Assembly: GCA_023250195.1 (NCBI GenBank)
Contig: JAHFBF010000002.1
Span: forward strand, 248,001 to 312,000
Length of the DNA: 64,000 nucleotides
Direction: 5' to 3'
Origin: Candidatus Melainabacteria bacterium
GTDB taxonomy: Bacteria > Cyanobacteriota > Vampirovibrionia > 2-02-FULL-35-15
The notes under the pieces are model-generated. The model saw nothing but the letters and a program-made list of their open reading frames with translations. It was not told the origin of the DNA and searched no databases. Positions 17,164 through 24,739 of this stretch are shown here, piece after piece (within the stretch, counting starts at the first letter, position 1; each line of letters opens with the position of its first letter). A program made the translations under genes and the position numbers.

Positions 17164-17967
17164 ATGTCAGATCATAAAGCTGAAATTGGAATATTTGGTG
17201 GATCGGGTTTTTATAATTTTTTGGAAAAAATTGAAGAAGTTCAAATTAAAACTCCATATGGAGAACCTTCTGACAATTTATTTCTAGGAGAAGTTGAAGG
17301 GAAAAAAGTTGCATTTTTACCAAGGCATGGTAGAAAGCATTCTATCCCACCGCATAAAATTAACTACAGAGCAAATCTCTGGGCAATGAAAGAGCTTGGA
17401 GTAACCAGGATTATAAGTCCCTGTGCTGCAGGCAGCTTGCAGAAAAATATTAAACCGGGAGATTTTGTAATCAGCGATCAGTATGTAGATAGAACTTCCG
17501 GCAGAATTGATACCTTTTATGATGGACCGATTGCTACACATGTAAGTGCAGCAGATCCATATTGTCATGAGCTTAGAGAGCTTGCTATAAAAGCTACAGA
17601 GGACTGTAAGGTTTCATGTCATAAGACTGGAACTGTTGTAATTATTCAGGGACCAAGATTTAGTACAAAGTCTGAATCAAAGTGGTTTACATCAATGGGC
17701 TGGTCTACTATAAACATGACACAATATCCTGAAGCTCATCTGGCAAAAGAGCTTGAGATGTGTGTGGTAAATATTGTACTGGCTACTGATTATGATTCTG
17801 GCTTGGTGGGAGATGTACCTCCTGTCAGTCATAGTGAGGTCATGCTTGTTTTTCAACAAAACCTTGATAGGCTTAGAAAAGTTCTATTTAAATTAATTGG
17901 GACCGTTCCACAGGAACGCTTAAAATGTAAATGTAATGAGATCTTGAAACACTCGAGATTTTTGTAA
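17164..17967 (+). CDS. mtnP: 5'-methylthioadenosine phosphorylase (MTAP/PNP family)
   Basis: 267 aa. Cleaves methylthioadenosine with phosphate into adenine and 5-methylthioribose-1-phosphate, in purine and methionine salvage. Phosphate- and substrate-site motifs are clear: GIFGGSGFYNF (N-terminus), LPRHGRKHSIPPHKINYRAN, ISPCAAGSLQ, GPRFSTKSES and NMTQYPEAHLAKELEMC, then ATDYDSG. The purine-site ATDYDSG favours MTAP-type 6-aminopurine use, though inosine/guanosine activity cannot be excluded by eye. It overlaps the DUF971 gene by one base (TAATG). Confidence 0.88.
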   Translation: MSDHKAEIGIFGGSGFYNFLEKIEEVQIKTPYGEPSDNLFLGEVEGKKVAFLPRHGRKHSIPPHKINYRANLWAMKELGVTRIISPCAAGSLQKNIKPGDFVISDQYVDRTSGRIDTFYDGPIATHVSAADPYCHELRELAIKATEDCKVSCHKTGTVVIIQGPRFSTKSESKWFTSMGWSTINMTQYPEAHLAKELEMCVVNIVLATDYDSGLVGDVPPVSHSEVMLVFQQNLDRLRKVLFKLIGTVPQERLKCKCNEILKHSRFL

Positions 17968-18263
17968 TGAATGATTTTATCCCAAAGCTTGTAACAAAAG
18001 ATTCTGTTCATAATTTGAAAATTATTTGGAGCGATAATAAAGAATGTCTTTATAATCTTCGTGAACTTAGATCTAATTGTCACTGTGCTTTATGTAGGCA
18101 TGAGGTAACTGGAGAGAAATTAATTTCTCTTGATAAGATTCCCTCGGATATAAATTTAATAAAAGCAGAAGTTGTTGGTAATTATGCTTTGCATTTTACC
18201 TGGAGTGATAATCACACTACGGGGATTTACAGTTATGAGTATCTAAGAAAACTATGTGTGTGA
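17967..18263 (+). CDS. DUF971 (gamma-butyrobetaine hydroxylase-like N-terminal domain) protein
   Basis: 98 aa, a stand-alone DUF971 domain. It has the C-x-C-x2-C-type cluster SNCHCALCRHE (about 36-46) and ends in the SYEYLRKLC motif. DUF971 domains are zinc-binding and are often fused or adjacent to Mrp/ApbC Fe-S carriers, so a role in Fe-S or metal handling is plausible but unproven. The start overlaps the mtnP stop (1 bp), indicating translational coupling. It converges with htrA only 7 bp downstream, with no terminator visible between them. Confidence 0.82.
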   Translation: MNDFIPKLVTKDSVHNLKIIWSDNKECLYNLRELRSNCHCALCRHEVTGEKLISLDKIPSDINLIKAEVVGNYALHFTWSDNHTTGIYSYEYLRKLCV

Positions 18264-18270
18264 AATGTGC

Positions 18271-19386
18271 CTATGGCTCATTTGCCAAGCCATCTTCATC
18301 AGGTAATGTACCTACTTTTAGTGTAATTGTTTTAACTTTTCCACTTCTAAGTAATCTTACATGCAGCTTATCTCCAACTTTTTTGTTTCTTACAACTTCT
18401 GCAACTTTTCTTGGATCATTTATTTCTTCATCCTCAATTTTTTGAATTATATCTCCGGGCTGAATTCCACCTAACTGTGCAGGGCTGTCTGGAACAGCTT
18501 CAATCACAGATACACCGGGAGTATCTTTTGGCAAACCCTCTACTTTTAATTTTTCTTCTTCAAGGGGCGACATTTTTATTCCAAGATAGGGATGGCTTAT
18601 TGCTCCGTGTGAAATCAATTCATCAGATACAGACTTTGCATAATCAGCAGGAATTGAAAAATTTAAATTTTGTGTATTAGGTTTACCAATAATAAAAGTA
18701 TTTATTCCGATAACCTCGCCTTTTAAATTTACAAGTGGACCCCCTGAATTACCTGGATTAATTGCTACATCAGTTTGAATATACTTAAATGCGCCCTGAG
18801 CAGAACCAAAAGTGACACCTACATGTCTTGAAAGTGCACTTATAATTCCAAATGTAACAGTGTGTTCAAGCCCAAGCGGAGAACCTATTGCAATTACCCA
18901 CTCTCCTGGGCGTAATTTTTTTGAATCTCCCAACTTTGCAACAGATAAATTCTTTGCATCAATTTTAATTATTGCAAAGTCGCTGTATGAATCGTGTGAA
19001 ATTAACTTACCGTCGTATTTTTTTCCATCCTGAAGTGTAATTGTAATTTTAGTTGCATTTTTCACGACGTGAAAATTTGTTAAAATGTATCCATCTGGTC
19101 TAATGATAATTCCAGAACCTGTTCCTCCTTCTGAGGGATGTTCAACTCTAGGAATTACTGTTTCAGGATTGTCTGAGTTTAAGTTTTTCTTTTTGGGCTC
19201 ATTTTCTTTAACTTCAGGTGATGTGTCAATATTTACTACTGATTTGCTGACTTCCTCTGCAACATCAGCTATCGTGTCAGAATCAATTGGTATCACTGCA
19301 TTTGTAGGTAATATATAATTTTTTGCCAAAAAAGCAAAGAACACTAAAAATATAACTAATGTAGTAATTTTATTTTTTGTATTCAT
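18271..19386 (-). CDS. HtrA/DegP-family serine protease with PDZ domain
   Basis: 371 aa from the ATG at 19386. An upstream ATG at 19515 would add an implausible 43-residue N-terminus and overlap the divergent aldolase gene. N-terminal membrane anchor TLVIFLVFFAFLAKNYIL, Pro/Glu-rich linker, then a trypsin-like S1C domain with the catalytic triad in ILTNFHVV (His), SYSDFAIIKID (Asp) and NPGNSGGPLVN (Ser). One PDZ domain follows (GIKMSPLEEEKLKV ... GGIQPGDIIQKIED). It acts in the periplasm or cell envelope on misfolded proteins. A single PDZ and a membrane anchor make it DegS- or cyanobacterial HhoA-like rather than DegP proper. Confidence 0.92.
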   Translation of the reverse strand: MNTKNKITTLVIFLVFFAFLAKNYILPTNAVIPIDSDTIADVAEEVSKSVVNIDTSPEVKENEPKKKNLNSDNPETVIPRVEHPSEGGTGSGIIIRPDGYILTNFHVVKNATKITITLQDGKKYDGKLISHDSYSDFAIIKIDAKNLSVAKLGDSKKLRPGEWVIAIGSPLGLEHTVTFGIISALSRHVGVTFGSAQGAFKYIQTDVAINPGNSGGPLVNLKGEVIGINTFIIGKPNTQNLNFSIPADYAKSVSDELISHGAISHPYLGIKMSPLEEEKLKVEGLPKDTPGVSVIEAVPDSPAQLGGIQPGDIIQKIEDEEINDPRKVAEVVRNKKVGDKLHVRLLRSGKVKTITLKVGTLPDEDGLANEP

Positions 19387-19483
19387 GATTACATTTTCCC
19401 TGTTTTGGTTTTTTTCTTTAATTGTTTTAGTATACAAGATATAATTATTACTGTTGTTTAATATATAAAATGAGGAAATACAA

Positions 19484-20413
19484 ATGGCAGTAGAAACTAA
19501 AGTGGGTGGGTTCAAAATGAAAGTAAAAAGACCAAAATTAGAAGAGTTGGATATTTCAATTGGTAAAAAAACCAGATTATATAGAATGCTTTATGAGCAT
19601 GGTCCGGCAAATGGTACATTAATGATTTTGCCAATTGATCAGGGTATTGAGCATGGTCCGTTAAACTTTTTCCCAAATCCTCCAAGCGAAGATCCTGATT
19701 TTCAGTATAGATTAGCACTTGAAGGTGGATATTCAGCTATTGCACTGCATATAGGGCTTGCTCAAAAATATTCAAGAAAATATGTAGGTAAAGTCCCCCT
19801 CATTTTAAAAATAAACGGAAAGACAAATATTCCTTCAGATGATAATTCATTCTCTCCATTAACAGCCTGTGTTGAAGATGCAGTAAGGCTTGGAGCTGAT
19901 GCAGTGGGTTATACATTGTATGCAGGATCGCCATCTCAGGATAGAGATATAAGACAGTTAATGGAAGTTCGCTTTGATTGTGAAAAATATGGTATGCCGC
20001 TTATTGTCTGGTCTTATCCCCGAGGTTCTGCAATTGAAGCAAAAGGCGGGAAAGATAGTTTGTATGCAATTGATTATGCAGCAAGACTGGCATGTGAATT
20101 TGGGGTAGATATAGTTAAAATCAATGTTCCGAAAATTGATGAAACCAAATTAGATAAGCTTCCAAAACCTTACAATACTTTAAAGCTGTCATATGAAGAA
20201 TCTATTGCAAAGGTTGTTCATGCTGCAGGCAGAACAATGGTTTTATTTTCCGGTGGAAGTAAAGAGAGTGATCAGGATTTAATCCACAAAGCAAAAGCAG
20301 CAATGGATAATGGTGCAACAGGATTAATTTTTGGAAGGAATATGTGGCAGAGAGAATATTCTGATGCTCTGAAAATCGCCTCACAGATTAAAAAAATGAT
20401 GCTTGAAAGTTAA
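19484..20413 (+). CDS. Fructose-bisphosphate aldolase class I, archaeal type (DhnA/LacD fold)
   Basis: 309 aa. Cleaves fructose-1,6-bisphosphate to glyceraldehyde-3-phosphate and DHAP by a Schiff base. The archaeal class I pattern is visible: PIDQGIEHGP near the N-terminus, GAVGYTLYAGS-like GADAVGYTLYAGS, WSYPRG, the Schiff-base lysine region FGVDIVKINVP, VLFSGGSK and GATGLIFGRNMWQR. SD GAGGAAAT precedes the ATG at 19484; the ATG at 19517 is an alternative start. It diverges from htrA (97 bp apart) and is followed 8 nt later by pyruvate kinase, so the two form a small glycolytic operon. Confidence 0.92.
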   Translation: MAVETKVGGFKMKVKRPKLEELDISIGKKTRLYRMLYEHGPANGTLMILPIDQGIEHGPLNFFPNPPSEDPDFQYRLALEGGYSAIALHIGLAQKYSRKYVGKVPLILKINGKTNIPSDDNSFSPLTACVEDAVRLGADAVGYTLYAGSPSQDRDIRQLMEVRFDCEKYGMPLIVWSYPRGSAIEAKGGKDSLYAIDYAARLACEFGVDIVKINVPKIDETKLDKLPKPYNTLKLSYEESIAKVVHAAGRTMVLFSGGSKESDQDLIHKAKAAMDNGATGLIFGRNMWQREYSDALKIASQIKKMMLES

Positions 20414-20421
20414 TTTATACT

Positions 20422-21840
20422 GTGCCAATCTCAAGATTAACAAAAATAATTTCTACTATTGGTCCAGCTTCGCAGGACCCTGATGTTATTTATGGATTAA
20501 TGGAAGCCGGCACAAATGTTTTTAGAATTAACTGTTCACATAGTGATTTGCCGACTCGAGAAAAAGTTGTTAAGCATATAAGGGATTTATCTCTTAAAAC
20601 TAAAAGAGAAATCGGGATTTTGCTGGATTTACAGGGTCCAAAAATCAGGGTTGGGAAATTAAAAAATGGATCCATAAATCTGCGGGATAGAAAAAATGTT
20701 TTTTTGACTGCTGAAAATATTATTGGTACTGAAGAGAGGTTCTATGTGGTTCATTTTGAGCAAATTATTAACAGTCTTAAGCCGGGTCATAGAATACTCT
20801 TGAATGATGGAATTATTGAATTAAAAGTACATAAGATTCTAGACAATAAAAACATTGAATGTGAAATTGTTCTTGGTGGTGAGTTAAGTGATGGAAAAGG
20901 AGTTAATTTTCCTGATACACATCTTAAAGATGTACCTTCAATTACAGAAAAAGATATTGAAGACTTGAAACATGGTCTGTCAATTGGGATTGATCTGGTT
21001 GCTCTTTCTTTTGTACGTTCTGCTCAGGATATAACTACGCTTAGAAGTTATTTGCCGGCAAATTCGATAATAAAAATTATTGCAAAAATAGAAAAGCCGC
21101 AGGCAATTGAGGATTTAAGTAATATTTTAAAAGTCTCTGATGGAATAATGGTTGCCAGGGGAGATCTTGGTGTAGAGCTTCCTTATGAGCAGCTTCCAGC
21201 AATACAAAAACAAATAATACAAAAAGCAAATGAGAACAATGTCTTGGTAATTACTGCTACACAAATGCTTGAATCAATGATTAATTCACCCAGACCTACT
21301 CGTGCGGAGTTAAGTGATGTTGCAAATGCAATTTTTGACGGTACTGATGCAATTATGCTTTCCGGTGAAACCGCAGTTGGCAAATATCCTGTTTTAGCCG
21401 TTCAGACAATGCATAAAGTTGCCCTTTCTACAGAAGGTGTTGCTCCACGCTATAGGCATGATGTAAGCAGTGTTCAGGAAAATCTTGCTAGAAGTGTATG
21501 TGATCTTGCAGAGCGCGTAAAAGCCACTGCAATTGCTACTTTTACACTTTCTGGGAAATCAGCAAATCTGGTTTCAAAGCAACGACCACCGGTTAAGGTA
21601 ATGGCACTTACCCAAAATGAGGTTGTAAGTCGTCAGTTAAGTTTGTATTGGGGGATTACACCGATTTTACTTACAGATATTACTGATACCGAGACCATGA
21701 TGTATCTGGTGGAAAAAACACTGATGGAAAAAGGCTTTGTTAAAAAAGGTGATTTAGTGATTGTTACAGGTGGCTTGCCTATTGCAGCCCGCGGTGAAAG
21801 TAATTTTATGAAGATTCACAGGTGTGAAGGAAAGTTTTGA
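20422..21840 (+). CDS. pyk: Pyruvate kinase
   Basis: 472 aa, standard bacterial length. Transfers phosphate from PEP to ADP. Signature segments: TIGPASQDPDVI, FRINCSHSD, ILLDLQGPKIRVG, the active-site lysine region IIAKIEKPQAIE, MVARGDLGVELP and ITATQMLESMINSPRPTRAE. The C-terminal allosteric domain is complete (LARSVCDLAERVKATAI ... GLPIAARGESNFMKIH). The start codon is GTG at 20422, 8 nt after the aldolase stop, which suggests co-transcription. A 28-bp palindrome 9 nt after the stop probably ends or protects the transcript. Confidence 0.95.
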   Translation: MPISRLTKIISTIGPASQDPDVIYGLMEAGTNVFRINCSHSDLPTREKVVKHIRDLSLKTKREIGILLDLQGPKIRVGKLKNGSINLRDRKNVFLTAENIIGTEERFYVVHFEQIINSLKPGHRILLNDGIIELKVHKILDNKNIECEIVLGGELSDGKGVNFPDTHLKDVPSITEKDIEDLKHGLSIGIDLVALSFVRSAQDITTLRSYLPANSIIKIIAKIEKPQAIEDLSNILKVSDGIMVARGDLGVELPYEQLPAIQKQIIQKANENNVLVITATQMLESMINSPRPTRAELSDVANAIFDGTDAIMLSGETAVGKYPVLAVQTMHKVALSTEGVAPRYRHDVSSVQENLARSVCDLAERVKATAIATFTLSGKSANLVSKQRPPVKVMALTQNEVVSRQLSLYWGITPILLTDITDTETMMYLVEKTLMEKGFVKKGDLVIVTGGLPIAARGESNFMKIHRCEGKF

Positions 21841-21849
21841 TTATTATTT

Positions 21850-21877
21850 GTAGGTACGTAGCATGCTACGTACCTAC
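21850..21877. repeat. 28-bp palindrome (GTAG...CTAC family) after pyk
   Basis: Perfect arms GTAGGTACGTAG and CTACGTACCTAC around CATG. It lies between the convergent pyk and epimerase genes and could serve as a bidirectional terminator hairpin. Confidence 0.8.
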
Positions 21878-21888
21878 AATGTCAAAGC

Positions 21889-22890
21889 CTATAATAAACC
21901 ATTTTCTCTATAAAATCTTACTGTCTTTTTAATACACTCCCTAAATGGGATAATCGGCATCTTTAATTCTTTAATTGCTTTTGAGCTATTGTAATAAATA
22001 TTTCTTCCAAAGAAACAAAGTTGTGAAGCAGCTGGTCGGGGTGAAATTCCTGTAACTGTTCCAAGAGCTTCCTGTATATATGAAAATAGAACTACAGGGA
22101 GTTTAGGTAGTAGTAAAAAAGGTCTTTTTACATGTAGTTCATCTGCAATAATTCCAAGAAATTCTTTAATAGTGAGATTCTCTCCGCCTAAAATATATCG
22201 TTCCTGGCATTTACCAATTTCAATTGCATTTATAATAGCCTTGCACACAGCATCTACATCTACAAAATTGGTCCCTGCATTTACATAAAAAGGTAAGCCA
22301 TATTTAATTGCTTTTATTAGGGTTACTCTTCTGCCTCGGAAGTCGCCAGCTCCCCATACATTTGCAGGATTTACCATTACTGCATTTAGTCCTTTTTTAA
22401 TTGCTTTTTGGACTTCGAGTTCTGCTTCACGTTTTGTTTCCATGTAACAAATTTTATGTTTACTCCAATTATATGGATGCTGTTCATTTATAGGTTCATT
22501 GTTTTCACCATAGCCAACTGCAGCTACAGAACTTATATGAATAAACTTCTTGCAGTTTGCTTTAAGTGCTTCATCCAAAACATTTTTTGTGCCAATTACA
22601 TTTACTTTATAGACCTTATCCCAGATTCCATTCCAGAATGCAATTATCGCTGCAGAGTGAATAATTATTTCACAGTCATTTATTTTCCCGGCAAATGTTT
22701 CGGGTTCAAGGATATCACCCCAAATTATTTCTACGTTATCTTTCCCTAGGTAACGTTCTGGAGATGCGCCACGGCGCGTCTCTACATTCTGCCTTACGAG
22801 AATTTTTACTTTGTATCCTTTGTCTAATAACTTCACTACAAGGTTTCCGCCTATAAATCCTGTTGCGCCTGTGATGAATACCTTGGTCAT
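21889..22890 (-). CDS. NAD(P)-dependent epimerase/dehydratase (extended SDR)
   Basis: 333 aa. N-terminal Rossmann motif FITGATGFIGGNLV, NAD-binding D in WGDILEP, HSAAIIAFW, the catalytic region ISSVAAVGYG and YMETKREAE (YxxxK). The later sugar or substrate loop (NPANVWGAGDFRG) resembles dihydroflavonol-reductase/HpnA-type members. Its four-base overlap with the upstream ubiA gene suggests a shared lipid, quinone or hopanoid-type pathway, but the substrate cannot be read. The stretch VETRRGASPER (about 36-46), between the first helix and second strand, is encoded by a 28-bp palindrome and looks like an in-frame repeat insertion. Confidence 0.85.
   Translation of the reverse strand: MTKVFITGATGFIGGNLVVKLLDKGYKVKILVRQNVETRRGASPERYLGKDNVEIIWGDILEPETFAGKINDCEIIIHSAAIIAFWNGIWDKVYKVNVIGTKNVLDEALKANCKKFIHISSVAAVGYGENNEPINEQHPYNWSKHKICYMETKREAELEVQKAIKKGLNAVMVNPANVWGAGDFRGRRVTLIKAIKYGLPFYVNAGTNFVDVDAVCKAIINAIEIGKCQERYILGGENLTIKEFLGIIADELHVKRPFLLLPKLPVVLFSYIQEALGTVTGISPRPAASQLCFFGRNIYYNSSKAIKELKMPIIPFRECIKKTVRFYRENGLL
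22758..22785. repeat. 28-bp palindrome (GTAG...CTAC family) inside the epimerase coding sequence
   Basis: On the minus strand: GTAGAGACGCGCC followed by GTGGCGCATCTCCAG. The arms are imperfect but fit the family. They encode VETRRGAS, a peptide pattern I associate with similar palindromes inside cyanobacterial genes. Confidence 0.65.
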
Positions 22891-23744
22891 ATTAACTTTT
22901 CCAGCAATATAAAAACAAAAAACCCAATACTAACCCATCCATTTATAGTGAAAAATGCAAGATTAACTTTGCTTAGATCGTTTTCTTTTACTAGGCTTTG
23001 TTCATAAAGTAACATTGCTGAAACAAATATTACTCCAAGCCAGTAAATAAAAGAAGCTTTTGTTAAGGTGCTAAGAATAATTAGAAATAAAACAGTTAAA
23101 AAATGAAATATCCTTGAAATTAAAAGTGCATTTTTAATTCCAAATTTTGAAGGGATACTATGAAGCTTATTTTCTTTATCAAAGTTATAGTCCTGGCAGG
23201 CATAAATAATATCAAAGCCTGCTGTCCAGAATGTAACTGCTAAGCCTAGTATATAAGGAATAGAAGATGAAATATTCCCTCCAGCTGCTAACCATCCTGC
23301 TAAAACCGAAGCTCCAAGAGCAACTCCAAGCCATAGATGTGATAAGAATGTAAATCTTTTTGTAAATGGATAAATAAAAAACCAGACAGCTGCTATCGGC
23401 AAAAGAAGTAGGCAAATTCTTGGCAAGTTTAATGCAGCATAAATGAAAACTAAAAGTGAGATTATAGAAAAGATGATTGCATTTGACAGTTTGATCTTGC
23501 CTTCCGGGAGTTCTCTGTTTTTAGTTCTTGGATTTTTAAGATCGATGTTTGTATCAATGATTCTATTTATACTCATGGCAAATGAGCGAGCTCCCACCAT
23601 TGCAAGAATTATTAGAACTATTGTTCTAGCTTCTGGAAGTCCTGAATCCTTAACCAGGAACGTTCCAGAAAGTGCAAATGGCAATGCAAAAATAGAATGT
23701 TCAAATTTTATGAAGTTAAAGTAATTGCTTATAATATTTTTCAT
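22887..23744 (-). CDS. UbiA-family prenyltransferase (4-hydroxybenzoate polyprenyltransferase-like, possibly MqnP)
   Basis: 285 aa, eight to nine TM segments. Both Asp-rich prenyl-diphosphate/Mg motifs are present: NRIIDTNIDLKNPRTKNREL (about 60-79) and DIIYACQDYNFDKENKL (about 173-189). ALPFALSGTFLV near the N-terminus is typical of bacterial 4-hydroxybenzoate polyprenyltransferases and of MqnP in the futalosine menaquinone route. It attaches a polyprenyl chain to an aromatic ring in the inner membrane. It overlaps the epimerase by four bases (ATGA). No other quinone gene is in the window, so ubiquinone versus menaquinone is open. Confidence 0.88.
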   Translation of the reverse strand: MKNIISNYFNFIKFEHSIFALPFALSGTFLVKDSGLPEARTIVLIILAMVGARSFAMSINRIIDTNIDLKNPRTKNRELPEGKIKLSNAIIFSIISLLVFIYAALNLPRICLLLLPIAAVWFFIYPFTKRFTFLSHLWLGVALGASVLAGWLAAGGNISSSIPYILGLAVTFWTAGFDIIYACQDYNFDKENKLHSIPSKFGIKNALLISRIFHFLTVLFLIILSTLTKASFIYWLGVIFVSAMLLYEQSLVKENDLSKVNLAFFTINGWVSIGFFVFILLEKLI

Positions 23745-23833
23745 TTGGTTATAATTACTTTCTTTAATCCAAGGTGATTTTATTACAATATTGAATTATA
23801 TGATGTTTGGTAGTGATAAAATTAACCTCTTAG

Positions 23834-24229
23834 TTGATTATGAAAGAAGCAACTCAAAATTGGTTAACACTTGCTAATAAAGAGCTAAGACTTGCTGAAT
23901 TATCTCTTAATGGTGGTGAACCTTTAGGGGTAATTTATCATTTGCATACAACAATTGAAAAATTACTTAAAGGGATATATGAAGAAGCTAAAGGAAATCC
24001 ACCAAAAATACACAGCCTTAAAAAGCCGGCTATAGATTGCTGCAATATTGTTTTACAGCAAAAAGAATTGAAATTGCTAGATGTTTTGGATAAGGCTTAT
24101 ATAGATTCACGGTATCCAGATGATGTGGTGTCTTTTGAAAATAAGTATAATATTAGTAATTGTAAGGAATTAATAAAGGAAACAAAGGATGCAATAAAAT
24201 GCTTGAACTCTTTACTGAAGAAAAATTAA
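23834..24229 (+). CDS. HEPN-domain protein (partner of MNT nucleotidyltransferase)
   Basis: 131 aa, all-helical HEPN domain (PF05168 type). Conserved pattern: NWLTLANKELRLAELSL, YHLHTTIEKLLKGIYEE, PPKIHSLKK, and YIDSRYPDD near the end. The R-x4-6-H catalytic motif of RNase HEPN toxins is not obvious here, so ribonuclease activity is doubtful. It overlaps the MNT gene by 31 bp, the standard layout of HEPN/MNT toxin-antitoxin pairs, in which the nucleotidyltransferase can modify its partner. Chromosomal copies like this are common. Confidence 0.85.
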   Translation: MIMKEATQNWLTLANKELRLAELSLNGGEPLGVIYHLHTTIEKLLKGIYEEAKGNPPKIHSLKKPAIDCCNIVLQQKELKLLDVLDKAYIDSRYPDDVVSFENKYNISNCKELIKETKDAIKCLNSLLKKN

Positions 24230-24561
24230 ATAAAATTATTAATGATTATCTCTCTAAACTAGATGGAAAGATCAATATTGACAAAGCAATTTTATTTGGT
24301 TCATATGCTGCAGGTACTGCGACAGAATTAAGTGACATTGATCTTCTTATAATTTCTAAAGATTTACCGGAAGATAAGCTAAAAGGAATGAATGGATATT
24401 ACCTTGATACATTAGTAGGGGATTTTAATCCAAGTCTGGAAGTTATTGCTATACACCCAAATAAATTAAACCACTCTGTTACAAAAGGCTTCTTTGAAGA
24501 GATAATTAAAACAGGGAAAGTTATTATTTCTAAAAATATTAATGTGGAGAAAGCGGCTTAA
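24199..24561 (+). CDS. MNT-type nucleotidyltransferase (HEPN partner)
   Basis: 120 aa. Pol-beta-type nucleotidyltransferase with the motif GSYAAGTATELSDIDLLI (GS-x10-D-x-D, about 35-52), which carries two catalytic metal-binding aspartates. A third acidic site may be LEVIAIHP. Minimal nucleotidyltransferases of this kind add AMP to a HEPN toxin and thereby neutralise it. The start at 24199 lies inside the HEPN gene (31-bp overlap), so the two are co-translated. Confidence 0.87.
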   Translation: MLELFTEEKLNKIINDYLSKLDGKINIDKAILFGSYAAGTATELSDIDLLIISKDLPEDKLKGMNGYYLDTLVGDFNPSLEVIAIHPNKLNHSVTKGFFEEIIKTGKVIISKNINVEKAA

Positions 24562-24739
24562 ATATTTAAACTGTAAAAGTTAGAACAGTTAAGAAAAACG
24601 GTTAAGAAAACTAACATAGGTTAACTTAACTTTTTAATAAATAGCCAACCTTAATAAAAATTTAACAATCTTTTTAAACTTAGGTATTTACTTTAGTTAG
24701 ATAAATTGGTTAATATCGGATTAAGAGAGATCTTAAATT

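Noticed and set aside
18254-19318. Several open frames on the plus strand opposite htrA
   Set aside because: They are antisense to a complete protease with an intact triad.
19387-19515. Extended N-terminus of HtrA
   Set aside because: It would add 43 residues ahead of the membrane anchor and overlap the divergent aldolase gene; the ATG at 19386 directly precedes the anchor.
23834-24561. Calling the HEPN/MNT pair an active RNase toxin system
   Set aside because: The HEPN protein lacks an obvious R-x4-6-H motif, so toxicity is uncertain.
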